DNA from: Candidatus Binatia bacterium
GTDB taxonomy: Bacteria; Desulfobacterota; Binatia; UBA1149; CAITLU01
DNA: 64,000 nt
Direction: 5' to 3'
NCBI GenBank assembly: GCA_036493895.1
Contig: DASXOZ010000008.1
Coordinates: 28,007-92,006, forward strand
The notes beneath the pieces are model-generated. The model was not told the origin of the DNA. It made no database searches and saw only the letters and a list, made by a program, of their open reading frames with translations. Position 1 is the first letter of the stretch, and the number at the start of each line of letters is the position of its first letter. Positions 58,664-64,000 of this stretch are shown piece by piece. Position numbers and translations under genes: made by a program.

Positions 58664-61186
58664 ATGCCTTTCCTCACGACCAGGCGGATCATTTCGCGTA
58701 TCTTTCCGGATCCGGGTCGCCTTCCTGCCGCCGGCGTTCGCGACCTTCCGCAGAAAATCGTGCTTCCGGCCCGGCCGGACTCCGCGCCGTCCGACAAGCC
58801 GCCGGTGCGCATCTACGTAGGCACCGAGGCCGGCCAGTACCGCGCCGAACGGGTCTTCATCTACTCCGTCGACAAGGTTCGCGACCTCTCGCGCGACTAC
58901 GAAATCCACCTGATGAAGGACGTGCGCGGCTACGACCGGCGCTGGTGGCTGACGGGTTTCACGAATTATCGATTCGCGATCGCCGAGTGGGCCGGCCCCA
59001 CCGGACGCGCGATCTACAACGACGTCGACCAGGTGTGGCTGTCGGATCCCGCCGAGCTGTTCGACTCCGACATGCACGGCAAGGGCTTCCTTGCGATCTC
59101 TCCTGACGACACCGCCGTGATGTTGATCGACTGCGAGCGCATGCGCACGCTGTGGACCCGCGACATCGTCAGCCACAAGCCTCGCAAGCAGATCGAGAAG
59201 GCATCCACGCACGAGTGGGGCCAGCTCGAGGCGTGCTGGCACGCGCGCGATTTCGACTACGTGCCCGGCTACTCGAAGTGCCTGCACTTCACGACCATCC
59301 ACGAGCAGCCCTGGCATCCGCTTCCCGGGCAGTACGTCTACATGCCGAGCCCGGTGCACGACATCTGGCACGCCATGGAGAAAGAAGCCGACGATCGCGA
59401 ATACTGCGCGTTCGACTTCACGACCGCCGAGACGCTCTACACGGGCTTCGTCGCGCGGATGCGCGCCGCCCGCATGGGCGGCACGGTCGCACCGCTGGCC
59501 AACCCGCTGCCGTCGCCGCCGATGGCGGGCCTCGGCGAGCTTCTCGCGCAGGCCTCGGCGCGCAGCATCCTCGAGCTGACGCTGGCCGACGCGCGCAACG
59601 AAGCGCTCGAAAGCCGCGTCGGCAAGTATCCCGGCGCAACTCTGACGACCTTCGACCCCACGGCAACCGAAGCGGCGGGGCTCGACGTGCCTCTCGGCCC
59701 CTTCGACGCCGTGCTGTCGATGGCCGGCCTCGATCTCCTGTCGAACGAAGACATCCCGTGGGTGCTCGACCAGCTCCTGTACCGTGCGCGGCGCGCCGTA
59801 TTCGTCACCGTCGACGACACTGCGCGCAACGTGCCCCTGGCCGACGGCTCGTCGATTCGCGTGCGGCCCCGAGGATTCGCGTGGTGGCGTGCGCAAATGG
59901 AAGCCGCGTCACGAAACCAGCCCGAGGTGCGCTGGCGCCTCGGTGTCATCGAGCGCACTGCCGTCGGCACCGAAGCCGTGCGCTGGCGCGAAGGCGGGCG
60001 GCGCCTTCAGGACTCGTCTCCTTCGGTATGGATCCTCGCCGATCCCAAGCCCGGACACACGACGCAGTCGATCGGCCTGGCCGACACGCTCGGCTGGTCG
60101 TACGAAATCCGTGACGCCGGGTTCCCGTGGTGGACCAAGGTGACCGACCGCCTGTTCGGACCACTCGCGGTCGACCCGTCGGGAAAGCGGCGCGCCGCGC
60201 TCCGGGGACCCTTCCCGGATCTCGTGATCTCGACCGGCTGGTCGACGGGGCCGATCGCGCGCTGGATCGGAGCGCGCGGCGACGGCCGCACTTCGCTCGT
60301 CGCGATGGGCCGCAAGGGCGGCGACGTCGCGACCAACTTCGACCTGGTCGCGACCTGCTCCTACGTTCGCTACCCTCCGCACGAGCGGCGCATCGCGCTG
60401 GCCGCTCCTTTGAACCAGGTCACACCTGCACGCCTTGCGGACGCTGCCGGGAAATTCCCGGAGCTGTTCGAAGGACATCCGTCACCTCGCATCGTCGTGC
60501 TGGTCGGCGGGAGCTGCCCCCAGTATGAAGTGGACGATGGGACCGCCAGGCGCCTCGGGGACGACGTCGCCACGCTGGCGCGAAAGGCCGGCGGCAGCGT
60601 CGTCGTCGTGACGAGCCGGCGCACTCCGACGAGCGCGATCGACGCCATCGAGAAGGGGCTCGCATCCGAAGGCACCAGCGCGGGCAGCGTGCACCGCTGG
60701 AACGCGTCGCGCACCGACAATCCCTATCTCGCCTATCTCGCGGGAGCCGACGCGCTCGTCGTCACCGGCGAAAGCGAGTCGATGATCGCCGAGGCCTGCG
60801 CGACCGCAAAGCCGGTCTACATCTACCCGGCACGCAAGCAGCCGCCGGGGCTGGCGCAGCGTTTCGTCCAGCTCGTCTCCAGGGTTGCGTTCTCGCGCCC
60901 GAAAAAAGGCAAAGGCACGTTCCGGCCCCAGCAGGGCCGCGAGTATTTCTGTGCCCGCCTGATCGAGCGCGGCATCGTGCATCCGGCGCGCGACCTCGAG
61001 GCTTTCCACCAGGGCCTGGTCGCGTCAGGACATGCGAGGATGTTCGACGGCACGCTCGATCTGGAAGCCGTCACGCCGCTGGCCGAGGCCGAGCTGGTCG
61101 CGGCGCGGGTGCGTGCGCTGCTCGGCTGCAACGACCACGACCAGCACGATGCCGCCGACCAGGCCCGACGCGCAGGCCGGGCCTGA
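58664..61186 (+). CDS. Three-part fusion: GT8-like domain, methyltransferase-like domain, ELM1/GtrOC1 glycosyltransferase domain
   Basis: An 840-residue protein with three apparent modules. Residues about 45-245 resemble a nucleotide-sugar transferase, with YNDVDQVWL holding a DxD-like metal site (119-125). Residues about 290-430 resemble a Rossmann methyltransferase (FDAVLSMAGLDLLSNEDIPW, followed by VLDQLLYRARRAVFVTV), although a clear SAM-binding glycine loop is not seen. Residues about 455-830 are an ELM1/GtrOC1 (DUF1022) domain: DLVISTGWSTGPIARWIG, VLVGGSCPQYEVD and GADALVVTGESESMIAEACA. The order suggests a processive or multi-step sugar modification. ATG 58664 follows GGGAGA. In frame with the next gene across a single TGA. 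Confidence 0.8.
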   Translation: MPFLTTRRIISRIFPDPGRLPAAGVRDLPQKIVLPARPDSAPSDKPPVRIYVGTEAGQYRAERVFIYSVDKVRDLSRDYEIHLMKDVRGYDRRWWLTGFTNYRFAIAEWAGPTGRAIYNDVDQVWLSDPAELFDSDMHGKGFLAISPDDTAVMLIDCERMRTLWTRDIVSHKPRKQIEKASTHEWGQLEACWHARDFDYVPGYSKCLHFTTIHEQPWHPLPGQYVYMPSPVHDIWHAMEKEADDREYCAFDFTTAETLYTGFVARMRAARMGGTVAPLANPLPSPPMAGLGELLAQASARSILELTLADARNEALESRVGKYPGATLTTFDPTATEAAGLDVPLGPFDAVLSMAGLDLLSNEDIPWVLDQLLYRARRAVFVTVDDTARNVPLADGSSIRVRPRGFAWWRAQMEAASRNQPEVRWRLGVIERTAVGTEAVRWREGGRRLQDSSPSVWILADPKPGHTTQSIGLADTLGWSYEIRDAGFPWWTKVTDRLFGPLAVDPSGKRRAALRGPFPDLVISTGWSTGPIARWIGARGDGRTSLVAMGRKGGDVATNFDLVATCSYVRYPPHERRIALAAPLNQVTPARLADAAGKFPELFEGHPSPRIVVLVGGSCPQYEVDDGTARRLGDDVATLARKAGGSVVVVTSRRTPTSAIDAIEKGLASEGTSAGSVHRWNASRTDNPYLAYLAGADALVVTGESESMIAEACATAKPVYIYPARKQPPGLAQRFVQLVSRVAFSRPKKGKGTFRPQQGREYFCARLIERGIVHPARDLEAFHQGLVASGHARMFDGTLDLEAVTPLAEAELVAARVRALLGCNDHDQHDAADQARRAGRA

Positions 61187-61252
61187 GCCGGGCAGGAAGC
61201 AGACGTTCTGGCCACCACTGGCGAACACGCTGCGCACCCTCCGCGGGTCTGG

Positions 61253-62284
61253 GTGCTCTTTGGCAAAGGAACCGGCGGCAACGGGCAGATGCAGAGCCTG
61301 GCCGAAGCGCTCGGCTGGCCCTACGAGATCAAGCAGCTCCGCCACAACACGCTTCACCTGCTGCCGAATGTCCTGCTCGGCGCCACCTGCGCGACGCTCG
61401 ACAAAAAGGAGTCGGCACCGCTCGAGCCGCCGTGGCCCGACCTCGTGATCGCCGCGTCGCGGCGCTCGGCGCCGGTCGCGCAGTGGATCCGCAAGCAGTC
61501 CGGCGGCCGCACCAGGCTGGTGCACCTGCTGCACGTGCAGGCGCCGCTGTCGTGGTTCGACCTCGTCGTGACGATGCCGCAGTTCCGCCTGCCGGAGCGG
61601 GAAAACGTGCTGCACGTGACCGGCGTCCTCAACCGCATCGACCCGAACGCGATCGACGAAGCCGCGCGGCAGTGGAAGCCGCGCCTCCCGCACCTGCCGC
61701 GCCCGTGGACGGCGTTGCTGGTCGGCGGCAACAGCTCTGCCTACCTGCTCGATGTGGACACGGCGGCGCGGCTCGGCCGCGACGCTTCGCGTGCCTGCGT
61801 GCAACGCGGCGGCTCCCTGCTCGTGACGACGAGCCCGCGCACGCCGCCGGAAGCTGCCGAAGCGCTCGCCTCGGCAGTCGAAGGCCCGTCGTACGTGTAC
61901 CGCTGGAAGAAGGACGACGCGGCCAACAACCCTTACAAGGGCTTTCTCGCTCTTGCCGACGATTTCATCGTGACGATCGACAGTGCATCGCTTCTCGTCG
62001 AGGCGAGCGCAACCGGCCGTCCCGTCGCCGTCTTCGAGTGGCCGCGCCGCGGCAATGGCGCCGGGCTCGCCGGCGGTTCCGCGCTGTGGCGCGGCGCGGT
62101 GGCGCTCGGACTGTTCAAGCCGGCCCGCGATTTCGATGCGTACTTTGCCGAGATGCAGCGCCGCGGGCTTGCTCACCGCTTCGGCGAAGAGCCGCCGGTG
62201 ACGAGGCAGCCTCTCGACGATCTCGAACGAACCGTCGATCGCATTCGTTCGCTGTTTGACCTGCCGCCTGCGAAGCGGGAATAG
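61253..62284 (+). CDS. ELM1/GtrOC1-family glycosyltransferase-like protein
   Basis: At least 343 residues, a second ELM1-type domain similar to the C-terminal third of the preceding protein: GNGQMQSLAEALGWPYEIKQ, PDLVIAASRRSAPVAQWIRK, TALLVGGNSSAYLLD and DDFIVTIDSASLLVEASATG. It may act on the same product. The frame is continuous with the upstream gene except for the TGA at 61184-61186. GTG 61253 is the only canonical start before the domain and cuts into its first strand. A CTG at 61208 has AGGAAG eight bases upstream and would restore the full strand. Sulfotransferase follows 104 bases later. Confidence 0.82.
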   Translation: MLFGKGTGGNGQMQSLAEALGWPYEIKQLRHNTLHLLPNVLLGATCATLDKKESAPLEPPWPDLVIAASRRSAPVAQWIRKQSGGRTRLVHLLHVQAPLSWFDLVVTMPQFRLPERENVLHVTGVLNRIDPNAIDEAARQWKPRLPHLPRPWTALLVGGNSSAYLLDVDTAARLGRDASRACVQRGGSLLVTTSPRTPPEAAEALASAVEGPSYVYRWKKDDAANNPYKGFLALADDFIVTIDSASLLVEASATGRPVAVFEWPRRGNGAGLAGGSALWRGAVALGLFKPARDFDAYFAEMQRRGLAHRFGEEPPVTRQPLDDLERTVDRIRSLFDLPPAKRE

Positions 62285-62388
62285 TGCCGCGGCGCCGGCG
62301 CGCCGCGCTTCGCGACATCGGCGCAGCGTGACCTCGACACGACGCCGCAACAAGCAAGACGCAGGATGGCAGGAGAATCCTTCTCGCG

Positions 62389-63372
62389 ATGAGCTCCCCG
62401 AACGACCAGACGCCGAAGCCCTGGACGATGGTCACGCTGCTCGGCGTCGGCCGCAGCGGCACCAGCACGATCGCCCGCGGCATGCAGGCCATCGGCATCG
62501 ACCTCGGCGAAAACCTGCGCGCGGGCAGCGGCAAGAATCCCACCGGGTTCTACGAGGACATCGACATCCTGAAGATCACGCGCCGCCTCAAGTGGACGCT
62601 CGGGATCCGGCCCGAGAGCGTGCGCCCGATCGACGAAGAAGAGTACGACCAGCCGGTCATCCGCCAGATCGAGGACGATTGCGTCGACGTGATCCGCCGC
62701 CGCTTCGGCAACTCGCCGCTGTGGGGCTACAAGTACGCGCGCACTTCGCGGTTCCTGCCGTTTTTCGAGCGGGTTTTCGATCGCCTGGGCCTCGACGCCC
62801 GCTACGTGTTCGCGGTGCGCAACCCGATCAGCGTGGCGCGCTCGCGCCAGCGACTGGAGCCCCAGCGCGGCACCCAGGAAAAGAGCGACCTCGAGTGGCT
62901 CGCGAACATCGTCCCGTGTCTCGAAAGAGCGCGAAGGCGCCGCTGCGTATTCGTCGATTACGACAACGTGATGGCCGAACCGGCCGCCGAGCTCGAGCGT
63001 ATGGCCCGCGGCCTCGCTCTGCCGGTCGACGACAACGTCACGCGCCAGATCGCGATCTACCGCGACGAATACCTGAAGCCCGGCATCCGCCACAGCCGCT
63101 TCTCGATCGAGGACCTCGACCTCACGCCCAATCTGAATGTGCTCGCGCGCGACGCGTTCCACTGGCTGTGGAAACTGTCCACCGACCGGATTTCCTTCGA
63201 GGACGAAGCGCTGTGGACCGACTGGCGCCGCATCGCCGCGCGCATGGAAGACTTGAGGCCGGTGCTGATCCACATCGATCGCATCGAGGCCGAGCTGCGC
63301 AGCGCGCAGATGAGCCCGTACGGTCCGCTGCAGGCGCTGCCTCCGCTCTGGTACAAGTGGAAGCAGCGCTGA
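62389..63372 (+). CDS. Sulfotransferase-family protein
   Basis: A 327-residue PAPS-dependent sulfotransferase-fold protein. The 5'-phosphosulfate loop GVGRSGTST is at about residues 19-27 and the 3'-phosphate motif is FAVRNPISVARS at about 142-153. The rest is helical, with WLANIVPCLERARRRRCVFVDY being the usual region before the C-domain. It would transfer sulfate to a carbohydrate or lipid. It follows two ELM1 genes, so a sulfated glycolipid or exopolysaccharide is a reasonable inference. The start follows AGGAGAA a little far upstream (about 13 bases). The next frame begins before or just after its stop. Confidence 0.88.
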   Translation: MSSPNDQTPKPWTMVTLLGVGRSGTSTIARGMQAIGIDLGENLRAGSGKNPTGFYEDIDILKITRRLKWTLGIRPESVRPIDEEEYDQPVIRQIEDDCVDVIRRRFGNSPLWGYKYARTSRFLPFFERVFDRLGLDARYVFAVRNPISVARSRQRLEPQRGTQEKSDLEWLANIVPCLERARRRRCVFVDYDNVMAEPAAELERMARGLALPVDDNVTRQIAIYRDEYLKPGIRHSRFSIEDLDLTPNLNVLARDAFHWLWKLSTDRISFEDEALWTDWRRIAARMEDLRPVLIHIDRIEAELRSAQMSPYGPLQALPPLWYKWKQR

Positions 63373-63401
63373 GCAGGCTGCGCGCAGCAGCGACAACCCG
63401 G

Positions 63402-63950
63402 ATGGCGGCCGTCGCGGTCGCCGCTGCCATCGGCTCGTGCGCCTCGTGCTCTCCGGTGCGCGAAAAAGCGCTGGTCGGCAGCGTCACTCCCGAAATGTCC
63501 GAGCAGCTGGCCGAGAGAACGGGCCTCGCCGTCGCCGACGCGGGTGCGCCTTCGTGCACGCGCGTCTACCGCGCAAGCTTTCGCAACGCGATCCTCGAGA
63601 TCCATCCTGACGAGACGATGTGCTGGGAATTGACGGCCGACCACGACGTCGCGATGGAACCGGTGGCGATCGACCCCGGCACCGCAGACCCGCAGCGCAC
63701 GATCGTTCTGCGGATGTGGCAGGACGCCGGCGGCCACAATACGTTCCTGACCTTCCGCAATCCGTTCGCGAGGGCGCTCAAGTACAGCGCCCAGCTGCTG
63801 CAGCCCCACGGCGACGTCTTCCTCCCGACGACCGCGTGCCCGGTGCGGGGGCAGCGCTTCACGATCGAGCAGTGGCCGCAGACCCTTGTCGCCATCCGCA
63901 TCGCCGACGCGAGCTTCGTCGACGACGCCGACGCCGTCTCCTGCGAATGA
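63402..63950 (+). CDS. Small exported protein of unknown function (possible lipoprotein)
   Basis: A 182-residue protein from ATG 63402. An in-frame GTG at 63357 overlapping the sulfotransferase would add RLRAAATTR in front of the hydrophobic stretch AAVAVAAAIGSCASC, giving a proper signal peptide; this may be the true start. The cysteines at the end of that stretch could be a lipobox, though IGSC is a poor match. The mature part has a cupin- or beta-sandwich-like look (FRNAILEIHPDETMCWELT, then WQDAGGHNTFLTFRNPFARA) and four cysteines. I do not recognise the family. It is the last gene of the envelope block. Confidence 0.65.
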   Translation: MAAVAVAAAIGSCASCSPVREKALVGSVTPEMSEQLAERTGLAVADAGAPSCTRVYRASFRNAILEIHPDETMCWELTADHDVAMEPVAIDPGTADPQRTIVLRMWQDAGGHNTFLTFRNPFARALKYSAQLLQPHGDVFLPTTACPVRGQRFTIEQWPQTLVAIRIADASFVDDADAVSCE

Positions 63951-63967
63951 ATATTACGTATGTGGAA

Positions 63968-64000
63968 TGGGGTCAGGCACCACAGGAATGGGGTCAGGCA
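63968..64000. repeat. Two direct copies of the dispersed repeat unit, cut by the window edge
   Basis: TGGGGTCAGGCACCA at 63968-63982 is repeated as TGGGGTCAGGCA at 63989-64000, where the window ends. The unit is the same as at 10208. The rest of the array lies outside the window. Confidence 0.8.

Noticed and set aside
1..64000. tRNA, rRNA, tmRNA, RNase P or SRP RNA genes
   Set aside because: No T-loop-like GGTTCGAATCC context or conserved RNA cores were found in the intergenic gaps by eye; a tRNAscan/Infernal run would settle this.

Overview
The window is high-GC bacterial DNA (apart from one lower-GC insertion sequence) with short intergenic gaps, many stop/start overlaps and several large secreted proteins. 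These carry cysteine-rich repeats, Thr-rich linkers and a dockerin-like EF-hand motif. Together with an AlkB-type alkane hydroxylase, two fatty-acid desaturases and Lpt/MscK-type envelope genes, this points to a Gram-negative 'delta-proteobacterium-like' lineage. Candidatus Binatota or Myxococcota are my best guesses, by inference only. No rRNA, tRNA or CRISPR was recognised.

Layout. (1) 1-2.8 kb: a desaturase and its ferredoxin-type reductase, divergent from a FabR/DesT-like TetR repressor, with two DesT-like boxes between them; a lipoate-ligase homologue and a small secreted protein follow. (2) 4.2-16.3 kb: housekeeping and metabolic genes (DUF5996, DUF1772, ABC-F ATPase, patatin, SDR, molybdopterin oxidoreductase, ApaG, glutathione reductase, NTF2-like, RecB-like nuclease). 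(3) 16.4-23 kb: thioesterase, MscK-like channel, an RNase HII variant, extended SDR. (4) 23-28.6 kb: two large cysteine-rich secreted proteins. (5) 28.6-37.1 kb: epoxide hydrolase, TetR/redoxin pair, a complete IS1595-type element with passenger gene and intact target duplication, then MarR - molybdopterin enzyme - GST. (6) 37.1-47.4 kb: ELWxxDGT-repeat protein, aldo/keto reductase - MoaD-like carrier - BNR-repeat operon, and two tandem 898-residue secreted paralogues. (7) 47.8-53.7 kb: TetR/AlkB pair with duplicated operators, DUF4833-LptF-LptG, second desaturase. (8) 53.8-64 kb: a lipid/envelope block: nucleotidyltransferase, diacylglycerol kinase and Tam41-like CDP-diacylglycerol synthase on one strand; ABC exporter, a three-part glycosyltransferase/ELM1 fusion, a second ELM1 protein, a sulfotransferase and a small exported protein on the other.

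How it fits together. Lipid and alkane metabolism recur: desaturation under DesT-like control, alkane hydroxylation under a TetR repressor, thioesterase, patatin, lipopolysaccharide export (LptFG), and a route from diacylglycerol to phosphatidate to CDP-diacylglycerol beside an exporter and sugar/sulfate transferases. The last block is the best candidate for an undescribed system, possibly a decorated envelope lipid. Other themes are compact palindromic operators at divergent promoters, extended -10 elements lying almost on top of start codons, and a dispersed palindromic repeat found in three convergent gene gaps.
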